The notes: a model not told the origin generated them from the sequence alone. 64,000 bases of DNA from Thalassocella blandensis (GCA_902141825.1 CABFPG010000001.1:434001-498000); one strand, 5' to 3'; positions 16,963 through 27,181 are shown, numbered from the stretch's first letter. Numbers and translations: made by a program.

Positions 16963-17808
16963 ATGTTACAACGCAAGAAACTTTGGGCCAGCATGCAGGC
17001 CGTTACGCTAGCGGGGATCGTCACTCTGGAAGGTTGCAGCACCGAAAACGAACCAGCCCCCACCCCCGAGAAACCAGTCAAAAGTGCAGAAGCTGAAAAA
17101 CCAGCCACTCAGCATGTCATGCCAGAAGGTGAAGGAGAAGGCGAAGGTGAAGGTGCGAACCCCACAATTGATCTGGCAACTGATGATCTGGCCTACCTAA
17201 CACAACTGGCACTGATGCGTGGGCATTTATATGTGGGCTTCGAACTTTACCAGGCAGGCCACATTGATCACTCCAAAACACACATGAAACACCCTAAAAG
17301 TGAGTTATATGCGGATGTTGTACCCGCATTCACCGCGCGCGGGGCGATGGGATTTGCCGATGAACTAAGCGCGCTGTCACAAACTGTAGAAGCAGAAAAA
17401 CCGGCAGAAGACGTCACCCAGGCTTACCAGCAACTGCAACAGGCAATCACAGCGAGCGAGTCCAAAGTAGACCCAGGCATGGCGAGCTTAAAACAGAAAT
17501 TATTGCTGGTAGTTAATTTGCTACGCGTTGCGGGTGAAGAGTACGGTATCGCCGTAGTGGACGGAAAGATGGAAAATGCGCACGAATACCAAGATGCCTT
17601 AGGTTTCACTACCATTAGCAAAGACATTCTGAGCAATACAGAAACGGGCACCGAAACCGAAGCCAATGCCAAAACCAAAGCTACTGAAATTCTAGCCGAA
17701 TTGAATGGCTTATGGCCTTCTATTGTGCCGCCAGAAACACTAACCACCGAAGCTGGTCAACTCTACGGCGCCGCATCAAGAATCGAAATAATCGCACTGG
17801 GTCTTTAA
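16963..17808 (+). CDS. Lipoprotein of unknown function with an acidic EG repeat
   Basis: 281 residues. The N-terminus (MLQRKKLWASMQAVTLAGIV) leads to a lipobox TLEGC (Cys25), so it should be an envelope lipoprotein. A Pro/Glu/Lys-rich linker follows, with five Glu-Gly pairs at about residues 54-65. The rest is helical and has a His-containing stretch, AGHIDHSKTHMKHPKSELY (about 104-122), that could bind a metal. I do not recognise the family. The divergent Fur box and the iron transport genes around it suggest an iron-limitation role. Confidence 0.75.
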   Translation: MLQRKKLWASMQAVTLAGIVTLEGCSTENEPAPTPEKPVKSAEAEKPATQHVMPEGEGEGEGEGANPTIDLATDDLAYLTQLALMRGHLYVGFELYQAGHIDHSKTHMKHPKSELYADVVPAFTARGAMGFADELSALSQTVEAEKPAEDVTQAYQQLQQAITASESKVDPGMASLKQKLLLVVNLLRVAGEEYGIAVVDGKMENAHEYQDALGFTTISKDILSNTETGTETEANAKTKATEILAELNGLWPSIVPPETLTTEAGQLYGAASRIEIIALGL

Positions 17809-17958
17809 TAAAATTAAGAATAAACTCATCGCCGATTGACTCGCGAGCAGCCCGCTCGCGAGTATTTATATGTTCTTTAACGCTGAGAATCTAACGCTTA
17901 CCGGTACACACTTCATCAGTATCACTAAAACACTGTAACGGAAAAAGGCTTGGCTGCC

Positions 17959-19047
17959 TCATTCATCCGCAAGGTCAAACACAAAAAAATCTTGTGGTTT
18001 TGCATGCACCGTTACACCATCCCCAAGCTCAACGCCTTCAACATCATCGGTCGCAACACGAAGCGGCTGTAACCCTGGGGCAGCATCTTCAGGCAGCAAA
18101 TACACCAACCAACGCTGCCCAACAAAACGAATATCGACAACTTTCAAACATGACTCAGAGCGCCTCTTCATTGCCAAACCTTCGGGTCGCACAGCCAAAG
18201 TACATGCATCAGATACACTATTTTGATGCCCATTGACATCGTCTCCAGCAGACGGCTGTGCAAGCCCCGCTGACGATATTACACCGTAGGCAGTATCAAA
18301 GCCCTCGGCTATTTTCCGCGCTTTTATCAACAGCGACTCACCAAACAAGCTCGCAACATTCATCGTTTTCGGTTGCTCATATAACTTCTGCGGAACGTCG
18401 CACTGAACAATAACGCCCCCTTCCATCACTGCAATTACGTCCGCAATTTCCAAGGCCTCCAAAGGGTCATGGGTTACAAACAAGACTGTGGACTGCGTCT
18501 TTTTTAGTAGCGTGCGTGTCATTTCCCGAAGTTGACGGCGCAGAATATTATCAATGCTGGCGAACGGCTCATCCATTAACAACACTTTTGGGTTTGGCGC
18601 CAAAGAACGAGCCATGGCAACACGCTGAATCTGCCCGCCAGAAAGTGTATGTGGATAACGGGCACCGAATCCGGCCAGCCCAACCACCTCCAACCATTGT
18701 GCAACCAACGCCTCCTTTTCCGGACCCTTAATATGCTTTAAGCCAAACGCAATGTTGTCACTGATGGTCATATTGGGAAATAGCGCGTTTTCCTGGAACA
18801 TAAGTCCAATTGGGCGTTTTTCCGGAGGCGGCTGTTTTTTAGGAGATACCAGGCCCACACCATCCAAAAGAATTTCACCCTGTTGCAGATTTTCAATACC
18901 TGCAGCAATTCTCAGTAAAGTACTTTTTCCGCACCCTGAGCCACCAAACAAACAGGTAATATCACCCGCTCGAGCTTCAATATTTAAATTCTTAAGCACG
19001 GTATGATTACCATAGCTATGCGTGATATTCTGAAAGGCCAGCGTCAT
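17959..19047 (-). CDS. fbpC: Fe(III) ABC transporter ATP-binding protein
   Basis: 362 residues. Walker A GGSGCGKST (about 35-43), signature LSGGQIQRV (about 138), Walker B VLLMDEPFA and the switch His in LFVTHD are all intact. The C-terminal 120 residues form the regulatory OB-like region of FbpC/PotA-type ATPases. It powers Fe(III) import with the divergent permease gene, 112 bp away. No clear Fur box is visible in that 112-bp gap, unlike the other iron genes here. Confidence 0.9.
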   Translation of the reverse strand: MTLAFQNITHSYGNHTVLKNLNIEARAGDITCLFGGSGCGKSTLLRIAAGIENLQQGEILLDGVGLVSPKKQPPPEKRPIGLMFQENALFPNMTISDNIAFGLKHIKGPEKEALVAQWLEVVGLAGFGARYPHTLSGGQIQRVAMARSLAPNPKVLLMDEPFASIDNILRRQLREMTRTLLKKTQSTVLFVTHDPLEALEIADVIAVMEGGVIVQCDVPQKLYEQPKTMNVASLFGESLLIKARKIAEGFDTAYGVISSAGLAQPSAGDDVNGHQNSVSDACTLAVRPEGLAMKRRSESCLKVVDIRFVGQRWLVYLLPEDAAPGLQPLRVATDDVEGVELGDGVTVHAKPQDFFVFDLADE

Positions 19048-19159
19048 AATGTTATCGATTCTTTTTTATATAGAAATCAAAAATAGAAATCATAGACTGA
19101 ATTTCTAATTAGCTTAAAGACAAAACTGCTACATTAAATCATCCATTGGTGAAGTCCAA

Positions 19160-20869
19160 GTGTTAAACCAAACTTCCAATCAGCCTGAACCCAAGCCCGT
19201 ATTTTCTCACTGGCAGTTTCGTTTCCACTCAAAACGCGCACTCTGGTACACGCTAACACTGGTGCTTGCCGCATGTATTGCGCTCCCCATGTTCTACATT
19301 ATCAGCGGTCTCTTTGAACCGGCAGGTGCCTCCTGGAAACACCTGCAGCATACGGTACTCTCAAGCTTGATTTTAAACACTGCATTATTAATGGTCCAAG
19401 TGGCTGTTTATACATCAGTATTGGGGATCGGAACTGCCTGGCTCATTTCCGCTACAGACTTCCCCGGACGCAGAATATTCAGCTGGGCCTTATTTTTGCC
19501 CCTGGCTACGCCAAGCTATATAGTCGCTTACGTGTACACAGACTTACTTGATTTCTCCGGCCCCGTACAAAGCACTTTAAGGCAGCTTTTTGATTTACAA
19601 CCAGGCCAATACTACTTCCCCAAAATACGCTCACTTCCCGGGGCGGCTTTTGTTATCAGCTTAGTACTTTACCCCTATGTGTATCTCTTAACACGCACTG
19701 CATTTTCACAGAGATCCTCCACGCTGTTTAATGCTGCTCGCTCACTAGGCGCCAGCCCATCCAGAGCATTTTTACGTATCGCGTTGCCTGCAGCCAGGCC
19801 AGCGATTTTTGGTGGTCTGGCGCTGGTGCTCATGGAAACACTGGCGGATTTCGGCGTTGTGGAATATTTTGGAATTCCAACATTTTCTACTGGAATTTTT
19901 CGTACCTGGTACGCACTCGGAGATCACGCGGGCGCGGTAAAACTGGCCGGCATTATGTTTGTATTTGTTGTTGCACTGGTACTTCTGGAAAAATATAACC
20001 GTAAAGGCATAACCGCTCGCCACTCGCGAGACTACGCCAATCAAGCCATACCGCTACACGGCGCAAAGGCAATCGCAGCAATATTTATTTGCCTGTGCCC
20101 CATACTTTTAGGATGCCTGATACCGCTGGCCAGACTGCTATATCTGGCAAGCACCTCTGGGGATAATTTATTTGGCACCAGCTACTGGGAGCTCATTGAA
20201 AATAGCGTATCTGTAGCAACAATTGCCAGCATCACCACGATAGTGATCGCCTTGTATTTCACATTATCCCAACGCATTTTCCGATCGCGTCTCACCAATT
20301 TTTTTACCGGCATTGCCACTATGGGATACGCCTTGCCGGGCGTATTACTCGCTGTGGGGTTATTAGCACCGGTAACCTGGCTCGATCGGCAGCTAGCAGA
20401 CTTTTTCCTGGCGCACTTTGATTGGCACTCAGGCCTGCTTCTGACCGGCACTACTTTTATCTTGATTTATGCTTACTCTATTCGCTTTCTCACAGTTGCT
20501 TACAACTCATGCGCAAGCGGGCTCGACAATATCCCCCCAACATTTGAACATGTAGCGAGAAGCCTCGGGGCCAACCCCAGAAGACTGATTCAATCCATTT
20601 TGCTCCCCATGCTTCGCAAGCCCTTGTTCGTCGCCAGCATTCTACTTTTTGTCGATACCCTGAGAGAACTTCCTGCAACCCTGATGCTTCGCCCCTTCAA
20701 CTTCGAAACTCTGGCTACCCGAGTTTATCGTCTTGCCAGCGATGAGCGCCTGGCTGAAGCCTCCACGGCCGCAATCACCATTGTGATCATTGGCCTGATT
20801 CCGATATTGATTATGAATAGACTTGCAGACAAAGAATTTTTTTCCAGCACAGAAAAACATTCGCATTGA
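19160..20869 (+). CDS. fbpB: Fe(III) ABC transporter permease (double-length FbpB)
   Basis: 569 residues with about 12 transmembrane segments, forming two fused permease halves. Each half has an EAA loop: ARSLGASPSRAFLRIALP (first) and ARSLGANPRRLIQSILLP (second), the contact points for the ATPase. The start is a GTG at 19160. With the ATPase at 17959 and the binding protein at 15097 it completes an iron(III) importer. The gene order A, C (reversed), B is unlike the usual fbpABC operon. Confidence 0.9.
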   Translation: MLNQTSNQPEPKPVFSHWQFRFHSKRALWYTLTLVLAACIALPMFYIISGLFEPAGASWKHLQHTVLSSLILNTALLMVQVAVYTSVLGIGTAWLISATDFPGRRIFSWALFLPLATPSYIVAYVYTDLLDFSGPVQSTLRQLFDLQPGQYYFPKIRSLPGAAFVISLVLYPYVYLLTRTAFSQRSSTLFNAARSLGASPSRAFLRIALPAARPAIFGGLALVLMETLADFGVVEYFGIPTFSTGIFRTWYALGDHAGAVKLAGIMFVFVVALVLLEKYNRKGITARHSRDYANQAIPLHGAKAIAAIFICLCPILLGCLIPLARLLYLASTSGDNLFGTSYWELIENSVSVATIASITTIVIALYFTLSQRIFRSRLTNFFTGIATMGYALPGVLLAVGLLAPVTWLDRQLADFFLAHFDWHSGLLLTGTTFILIYAYSIRFLTVAYNSCASGLDNIPPTFEHVARSLGANPRRLIQSILLPMLRKPLFVASILLFVDTLRELPATLMLRPFNFETLATRVYRLASDERLAEASTAAITIVIIGLIPILIMNRLADKEFFSSTEKHSH

Positions 20870-20919
20870 CACGCTTGCAACACACTCGTGCTGCAAGGCT
20901 AATGTAAAATCAGAAGAAT

Positions 20920-21246
20920 TTAAGAGTGCGCGCGGCTCAAAAACTTGGGACAAATAACGCGTAACAGCGCCGGCTGCTTTGTCAACACCATCGCCACCAG
21001 AAAAGCAGAACCCGTGAGAAACATCACCCACACAAGAACCGCCATGGATGCGTGATCAGCCTTGAGACAGCACAACCCCGCCAAGACAAAAGCAACAGCC
21101 CCTAGAACCCGTAATTGATTCACGTTTGGCTCACTATTGCAGGCAGGATATAGCTGGCGCCAATGTACGCGCATCGCGGCAGATATCCAACTCATTCCGA
21201 GCAAACATAGCACAGCAGCAAGTATCAACCACATTGCTTCAAACAT
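20920..21246 (-). CDS. DUF3325 family membrane protein
   Basis: 108 residues from the ATG at 21246 (the frame opens further upstream, but that overlaps more of the preceding gene). Three hydrophobic segments are visible (about 1-20, 47-65, 72-92). The set DUF3649, PepSY-TM, DUF3325 is a recurrent three-gene group linked with siderophore uptake. It overlaps the PepSY gene by 8 bp. Precise function unknown. Confidence 0.75.
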   Translation of the reverse strand: MFEAMWLILAAVLCLLGMSWISAAMRVHWRQLYPACNSEPNVNQLRVLGAVAFVLAGLCCLKADHASMAVLVWVMFLTGSAFLVAMVLTKQPALLRVICPKFLSRAHS

Positions 21247-22951
21247 GCGCCACCTCTCCACTCTCAATTGTTTTGGATTTTAAGGTCACTATCGGCAATG
21301 AAGCCTGCTCACGCAGCTTTAAAATTCTGGCCACCCATAAAGCTATGCCACTGGTTACCAATAAACTGAGATCCACTCCCGCAACAGGCCAATACGTTTG
21401 CGTGAAAATGGTTTTTATCAAGTGATCCCCTGTCGTCATCCAGTTGAGTCCCACAGCAAGCACTGCCAGTACAGCGATAGCGATGCTTTGTTCTCGCCAG
21501 GCAGGATTCATAAGCGCCTTACTCACAGGACCGCTGCGAATCATGGCATGGACAAAGGCTAATATCCAAAGACCCCAAAACGCATTTTTCTCCCAACTGT
21601 CCCGGTTTTCAAACTCCACTGGAAGCAGTCGATTTGCCACCAACATACCCACCGCAGCAATCAACATTCCCGTGACAACAGTTACCGCCACTGCGTCAAC
21701 CACACGAATAAACTGGCTATTTTTTTGTGCATAACGCTGCTTACGCTTCTCCACAAAGAAAATAAATCCGGTGGCAATACAGACACTGCCCAATAACCCA
21801 CCCAGCACATACAGCCAACGCAACAACCAGTGTTCAAAATGCTGCAGATGCAGACCGGTCAGGAACTCATTAATATTGCCCACCGTCGAACGCGGAGGAT
21901 CTTCTCGAATTAACTCTCCCGTACTGGCGTTAAAGTGAATACCCTCACCAACTAAAGCTACACGATCACTACCTGCACGATAAATACTGACATAGCCATT
22001 CTGATCACCCAAATGACTAATGGCCAAATATCCCACTTCACCGGCCATATCCCGCTCGGCCCAGCGACGCTTCGCCTCGGCCACCATGGCGTCTACAGAA
22101 GCCAACGTGGCTGGAACACCGGAACGCTCATGAGGCAAACCGGTTTTATCCGCTTCCAGAACTTCATGCTGATGATGCAACGGCTTCAGCAAGGTCTCAG
22201 CTACGGGGAAATACAGCCAGCCCGCAAAAATCACCAAGCCAGTAAAAGCAAAAAAGAAATGAAACGGTAGCGCCAAAACACCTGTCATATTGTGAAGGTC
22301 AAGGGAACTACGCTGGATTTTTTTCTCCGGACGGAACGTAAAAAATTCTCGGAATATTTTACGATGCATGACAATCCCAGTAACAAGTGCAATCAACATC
22401 GTAAGGCTCGCTAAGCCCACCAGCCAGTACCCCAGATTCTTCCATCCCAAGTGCAAACCATAATGCATGGGATAAAACCAGCCACTGCCAATTTTCAAAG
22501 CCTCATCTGACACTAATTTGCCAGACCGCGGATCAATCGTAACGTCACCGTGAATATGATTATGCCCCTCCGGGTCTTTCGGCTTAGGTACGCCAAAGCC
22601 TGCCCCCATGATCAACACAGGGTCTCGATGCGTCGTATAGGCCCAGTATTCTTCTGCGGGAAGCTCCAGGCGTGGAGTCATCGGCCCCTGGTTGTGATCG
22701 TGCAATATCGGCATTTGTGCGTTGTAGTCGACCTCGTGCGGCTCTACTTTTTGCAAAATTGGCAATAGCATCTTGTCAAACGAGGGCATTGGCTGGGGCT
22801 CAAAACGCGTCTCAGGAATTGCCCAACGGTCAATTTCCCGATCAAAAACAGATAGCGAGCCAAAGAAAAAAACAACCATCAAGACAAAACCCAACACCAG
22901 GCCATACCAGGTATGTAACCACGCCATTGACTGTCGAAAATTTGCAAACAT
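21239..22951 (-). CDS. PepSY-associated iron-regulated membrane protein
   Basis: 570 residues, with the first TM at about 10-33 (HTWYGLVLGFVLMVVFFFGS) and several later membrane spans. Between them lie periplasmic PepSY-like regions, and several His residues sit in membrane segments (LHTWYG, LHLGWKNLG), in keeping with haem-linked ferric-siderophore reductases such as FpvG/FoxB/PiuB-type proteins. A strong GGAGG ribosome site precedes the ATG. It is the middle gene of the DUF3649-PepSY-DUF3325 operon, downstream of a Fur box. Reduction of imported ferric siderophore is the likely role, by family. Confidence 0.88.
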   Translation of the reverse strand: MFANFRQSMAWLHTWYGLVLGFVLMVVFFFGSLSVFDREIDRWAIPETRFEPQPMPSFDKMLLPILQKVEPHEVDYNAQMPILHDHNQGPMTPRLELPAEEYWAYTTHRDPVLIMGAGFGVPKPKDPEGHNHIHGDVTIDPRSGKLVSDEALKIGSGWFYPMHYGLHLGWKNLGYWLVGLASLTMLIALVTGIVMHRKIFREFFTFRPEKKIQRSSLDLHNMTGVLALPFHFFFAFTGLVIFAGWLYFPVAETLLKPLHHQHEVLEADKTGLPHERSGVPATLASVDAMVAEAKRRWAERDMAGEVGYLAISHLGDQNGYVSIYRAGSDRVALVGEGIHFNASTGELIREDPPRSTVGNINEFLTGLHLQHFEHWLLRWLYVLGGLLGSVCIATGFIFFVEKRKQRYAQKNSQFIRVVDAVAVTVVTGMLIAAVGMLVANRLLPVEFENRDSWEKNAFWGLWILAFVHAMIRSGPVSKALMNPAWREQSIAIAVLAVLAVGLNWMTTGDHLIKTIFTQTYWPVAGVDLSLLVTSGIALWVARILKLREQASLPIVTLKSKTIESGEVAHV

Positions 22952-22979
22952 TATTACCTCCGAGCCTTGCCAGCGAGCT

Positions 22980-23309
22980 CTATGCCAAAATTATTTTTTG
23001 AATGCCCCATGCAGCGGCACAGAACAAAGCTGCGCCCCCCGCCAGCACCAGCCACACCAGCGAAAGGCTGCGTGCAGCGAAAGCCCATAGAAATACCGCC
23101 AAAATCACTAAGAATGCCAAAATGAGCATCGCCGTTTCGGCCTCATGAAAATCCACCCCCAGAGCAGAAAGTGCCGCCACACCAAAGGCGGTAAACCCCC
23201 AGGTAAAAGCATAACTTCCAAACAAACTCAGCGCGACACGATGAAACACTATTGCTACAGGTAATTTACTGCGCGAAACACTTGATGTCTGATCAGACAC
23301 AATAGACAT
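22980..23309 (-). CDS. DUF3649 family membrane protein
   Basis: 109 residues from an ATG at 23309 that has GGAG 7 nt upstream; the open frame reaches 23426 but that start is unsupported. Three or four hydrophobic helices are present. As the first gene of the three-gene PepSY cluster it is expected in iron uptake. No TonB-dependent receptor is present within the window to pair with it. Confidence 0.75.
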   Translation of the reverse strand: MSIVSDQTSSVSRSKLPVAIVFHRVALSLFGSYAFTWGFTAFGVAALSALGVDFHEAETAMLILAFLVILAVFLWAFAARSLSLVWLVLAGGAALFCAAAWGIQKIILA

Positions 23310-23450
23310 TGGAGAACTCCGGAACCTGCCTGCAATCATCGCGGCGCTAAACTGGCGATACACGGCGGGTTTACTTTGGTTGATAAAGACTCTCGCGAGG
23401 AGCACAAACTTAAAAATATGCGCCACTATATACTAGTTATTCCCGCAATA

Positions 23451-23470
23451 AAATGAGAACGATTACTATT
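23451..23470 (-). promoter_or_regulatory. Fur box of the PepSY operon
   Basis: AAATGAGAACGATTACTATT resembles Fur sites of the ATGAGAATNATTA type. It lies about 140 bp upstream of the DUF3649 start. The match is weaker than at 14962. Confidence 0.6.
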
Positions 23471-23471
23471 C

Positions 23472-23859
23472 AGTATACTTTGTTTTATTCCCATTGAGGA
23501 GCCGAATCTCCGGGGAATTTCCGAAGAAGCCGGTATTGCCAGAGAATACCCATTCGGCGTGCAGAGTAAGACTCAAGCCTATATCCAAAACGGGCCCCAG
23601 TCAGCCCCTAACCCTGCACAATGCGCATATAAAGGAGCACATAGACACGTTGAAGCGTGCTGCGGAAGGACCTTAAAATTGAAACGAAAAAATAAACCAG
23701 GGAGACATAAAAATACACATGAGCTGCACACTTCCAACTGAAGCTCATTACATTTTAGAGTATTTATCGATTAGTCTTCAGCCGAAGAACAAACACGATG
23801 ATATTGAGCCAGTATCTGGGAAGCACTTGATAATGAAGAAATGAAGGAAGAAAAGAGAT
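23472..23859. other. Intergenic region between the PepSY operon and the initiator tRNA
   Basis: I see no supported gene here. Two short overlapping open frames on the plus strand have no family features. Confidence 0.4.
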
Positions 23860-23896
23860 ATTAAAAAAATCTGACAAGCCATGTTCAAAAACATGG
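23860..23896 (-). terminator. Possible terminator of the initiator tRNA
   Basis: On the minus strand a 7-bp stem (CCATGTT/AACATGG, 4-nt loop) lies about 47 bp after the tRNA 3' end and is followed, some 10 nt later, by seven U residues. The distance between stem and U-tract makes it weaker than a standard terminator. Confidence 0.4.
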
Positions 23897-23942
23897 ATAA
23901 ATATAAGGCTATCAATGGGGCTTTCGCCCACATAGATAGAAT

Positions 23943-24019
<77 letters not shown>

Positions 24020-24152
24020 CCTGTCTTCAGTTAGTTAAGCTGTGCTCCCCTAACCGAGGACGCGCATTATAGGGATTGATTTTTGGCGGGTCAAGGCCAA
24101 TCGCAAATAAATCTACAAATAAATTCAATAACTTAGGTTCATGCTAATTGTC

Positions 24153-25802
24153 CTATCTTGGATAATGTTGCAAGCCCCACAGAACAACGAGCAGAAAAAC
24201 AAACCAAGTCACCATAGCAATCAAGGCTTTTTGATTATATTGTTGCCCCAAGCATGATCGCAGCCACGCTTTAGAAATCTGAGGATGAAGAGCTTCATCT
24301 AACGGTTTTGAATACTGATGGCATAGACGTGTTGCACCCACTAACATTCCAACAAACACAGCCACAGCAAAACCGCTCACATTCCACCATAACCACGATA
24401 CTTCTGGTGCAAAAATCCATAGCACCACATTACTGCAAAACCCCATCAACAACCCCGCTACTGCGCCAACGCTCTCACAACGCCGACTAAAAACACCCAA
24501 AGCAAAAACCGCCAGTATTGGCCCATTGATAAGGGACCCGATTTTATTAATGGCCTCGAGAACAGTAGGCGCAATATCCCCAACATAAAACGCGGCAGTT
24601 AAGGTAATTACACCCCACACGGCGGTGATTGCACGTGAAAGCCAAAGTTCCTGTGTCAGCCCAAGCGGAGTACGCTGCTTACTCTCTCGATAACGGCGAA
24701 CAAAATCTTCCATTGTCGTCGCACTCAAAGCATTTAGAACTGAATCCAGAGATGACATGGCCGCAGCAAAAAGTGCTACAAGCCCTAATCCGACAACACC
24801 ATCTGGCAATCGCTCGATCATGTAAGCCGGCACAATCAAATTGTAATTCGGCTCACCATGACTCACCGGCAAGGTATTGATAAGGGACGCATGCTCAATG
24901 GTATAAACAGCAAGACCAATTCCAACAAAGCAATACAGCGCAACCAAAGGAAATCGCAAAAAGCCATTGATGATTAATGCCGAATTTCCTTCTTGAACAC
25001 TTTTAGCCGTTAACGTTCGCTGCACCTGGCTTTGATCGCAACCATAATAACTTACATACAAGAAGAATCCGCCTAACAGCATTGGCCAAAAAGCAAAGGA
25101 ATGACCATCACCAATACCATGATGAGAAAAATCCAGAGGCCTGATACGCTCTTCTGGAATTTGCTGCATCATTGCATCAAAACCACCGAGGTCGATTAAC
25201 AGATACGCCATTATCAACAAAAGGACAACGACTAAAATCAACATCTGAATAACATCACTGTAAATTACACCACGAATGCCTCCCATCACATCGTAAACAA
25301 CAGTAAAGAGACCGAGCAAAACAACAGACCAAAAAAATCCAATCCCTGTAATCAGATCTATTACAATGGCAATACTGTAAACGGTTACAGCGGTGGCAAA
25401 TGCACGAACAAATAAAAAAATCCCGCTCATCAACACACGCGTTTTTACATCAAACCTTCTTTCTAAATACTCGTATACCGACACCAGTTGCAAACGCCGA
25501 AATAAAGGCACTAAGAAGAAAATTAACGGCAGCATTGCCAACGGCAATGCCAATTCATATTGCAACCAAACCAGCCCACCACCAGCCGTAAACGCAACGA
25601 AAGCAGGCGCGCCTAAAATACTGTTGGTAGAACATTGGGTTGCCAGAATTGAAATAGCAATTGGCCAGCGTCCAATATTACGGCCCCCAACATAATAATC
25701 TTCCCGATTAAATTGTTGGCGCGACAAATAAAAAGCAAACCCGATAAGCGCAAATAAATATAGCGCGATGACAAGCCAATCTAATACACTGATTTCCAGC
25801 AT
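24153..25802 (-). CDS. Sodium:solute symporter (SSS family)
   Basis: 549 residues with about 13-14 transmembrane segments. The N-terminus (DWLVIALYLFALIGFAFYLS) and the segment YYVGGRNIGRWPIAISILA are typical of SSS (TC 2.A.21) proteins. The substrate cannot be told from sequence; SGLT-like sugar or inositol carriers have similar features. Downstream is the initiator tRNA. Upstream and divergent is the glucosylglycerate operon, so a link with sugar or osmolyte uptake is possible. Confidence 0.85.
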   Translation of the reverse strand: MLEISVLDWLVIALYLFALIGFAFYLSRQQFNREDYYVGGRNIGRWPIAISILATQCSTNSILGAPAFVAFTAGGGLVWLQYELALPLAMLPLIFFLVPLFRRLQLVSVYEYLERRFDVKTRVLMSGIFLFVRAFATAVTVYSIAIVIDLITGIGFFWSVVLLGLFTVVYDVMGGIRGVIYSDVIQMLILVVVLLLIMAYLLIDLGGFDAMMQQIPEERIRPLDFSHHGIGDGHSFAFWPMLLGGFFLYVSYYGCDQSQVQRTLTAKSVQEGNSALIINGFLRFPLVALYCFVGIGLAVYTIEHASLINTLPVSHGEPNYNLIVPAYMIERLPDGVVGLGLVALFAAAMSSLDSVLNALSATTMEDFVRRYRESKQRTPLGLTQELWLSRAITAVWGVITLTAAFYVGDIAPTVLEAINKIGSLINGPILAVFALGVFSRRCESVGAVAGLLMGFCSNVVLWIFAPEVSWLWWNVSGFAVAVFVGMLVGATRLCHQYSKPLDEALHPQISKAWLRSCLGQQYNQKALIAMVTWFVFLLVVLWGLQHYPR

Positions 25803-26263
25803 GAGGCACTCGTGAGTAATGTTGTTTTGATTAAATGCTGTTTGTATTCACAGAATTGTGCATGCTAATGCTTAGCTGACGCAAATTATGTGAACGCTCA
25901 AACAGCAATAACCCGACACGAAATGCCCTGAACAACAACGACACATGCGTGAAAAGAAATAAGTCACGCCAATATTCAAAAATTAAAAAGCAACTATTTC
26001 TCTTCGAATGACACTTTTGGTGCATTATTTGTATATGCACTTCATAGACTATCAATGGCAGGGGAATAGGTCTTATCGCCTCTACCCGGATAAAAAATCC
26101 TGTTTTTTGCCGTATTAATCGAGACTTTGCCTGTTACAAAGTCTAATTTCGGGGAAAAGACAGATAAATTTAAATGCCGGCCAATAATCAAAAACCGGTA
26201 ATTTTGCACCACATAAAAACACAGGCCTCGCAAACTTTATTTTTTGCACCATAATTTACCACT
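25803..26263. other. Divergent intergenic region, SSS symporter and glucosylglycerate operon
   Basis: No gene seen. It holds an 8-bp perfect hairpin (AGACTTTG/CAAAGTCT, 26122-26144) and two direct repeats TTTTGCACCA at 26202-26211 and 26242-26251, exactly 40 bp apart, the second ending 12 bp before the glycerate kinase ATG. These could be operator half-sites. Confidence 0.45.
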
Positions 26264-27181
26264 ATGAATAAGCAAACCATTGAACAAATTATTAAGGCAG
26301 AAAAATTGCCTGGGGACTTTTTAGGCACAGTGCAGAATTGTTATGCGCCAATAGCCGAGGAAGTTGCTCAATCAGTCAACCCAGCTCATACATTTGTACT
26401 GGGTGTTCAAGGCTGTCAGGGAAGCGGTAAAAGCACACTTTCCATTTTTCTGAAATCGCTTCTGGAGAGCCAGCACCAGCTAACCACCGCCATACTTTCG
26501 ATAGATGATTTTTATTTAACAAAAGCCCAGCGTCTGGATTTAGCACAAACGGTTCACCCGCTGTTAAAAACACGTGGCGTGCCCGGCACGCATGATGTTC
26601 AACTGGCGATAGACACAATTAACGCACTTAAACATCTCAAACCAGAAGAAACGTTCGCTATCCCACGCTTTGACAAAGCTGCGGACGATCGCGCCAGCCA
26701 ACAAGCATGGGACAGTATAAGCGGCCCCATACAAGTGATTATTCTGGAGGGTTGGTGCGTAGGTCTTCATGCACAGAAAGAAAGTGATATTCTCGACCCT
26801 ATTAATTCCTTGGAAATTAATGAAGACCCCACCGGAACATGGCGAAGCTTTGTCAACAAGCAATTGCAAAGCGAATACCAAGAGCTCTTCGCACTAATAG
26901 AAAAATTAGTTGTGCTCGCCGCGCCGTCGTTTGCCTGCGTTAAGCATTGGCGAAGCCTGCAAGAGCAGAAACTGGCCGAAACGCTCGCTCAATTATCTCC
27001 GGCAGAACAAGCGGGAAAACGCATTATGAGCGAAGCCGAAGTCACACGATTTATTTCGCACTACCAACGATTGACCGAGCACGCACTAAATACACTACCA
27101 GTACAGGCTGACTGGCTGCTGGCTTTAGACGAGGCACATCAAGTGCGTTTAACCAAACAACTTACCGTGGTGGAGGGATAA
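26264..27181 (+). CDS. D-glycerate 3-kinase-like P-loop kinase
   Basis: 305 residues. The Walker A motif GCQGSGKST is at about residues 50-58, followed by LSIDDFYLT (about 77-85), a pair typical of the GLYK family of glycerate kinases. It would convert D-glycerate to 3-phosphoglycerate with ATP. It is the first gene of the glucosylglycerate operon, and its stop TAA directly abuts the next ATG. In this context it recycles glycerate released by the phosphorylase, giving either glycolytic 3-phosphoglycerate or substrate for the GpgS synthase. Confidence 0.88.
   Translation: MNKQTIEQIIKAEKLPGDFLGTVQNCYAPIAEEVAQSVNPAHTFVLGVQGCQGSGKSTLSIFLKSLLESQHQLTTAILSIDDFYLTKAQRLDLAQTVHPLLKTRGVPGTHDVQLAIDTINALKHLKPEETFAIPRFDKAADDRASQQAWDSISGPIQVIILEGWCVGLHAQKESDILDPINSLEINEDPTGTWRSFVNKQLQSEYQELFALIEKLVVLAAPSFACVKHWRSLQEQKLAETLAQLSPAEQAGKRIMSEAEVTRFISHYQRLTEHALNTLPVQADWLLALDEAHQVRLTKQLTVVEG

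Noticed and set aside
19048-19159. Fur box between fbpC and fbpB
   Set aside because: I searched for it because of the gene functions, but the A/T-rich gap has no acceptable match to the consensus.
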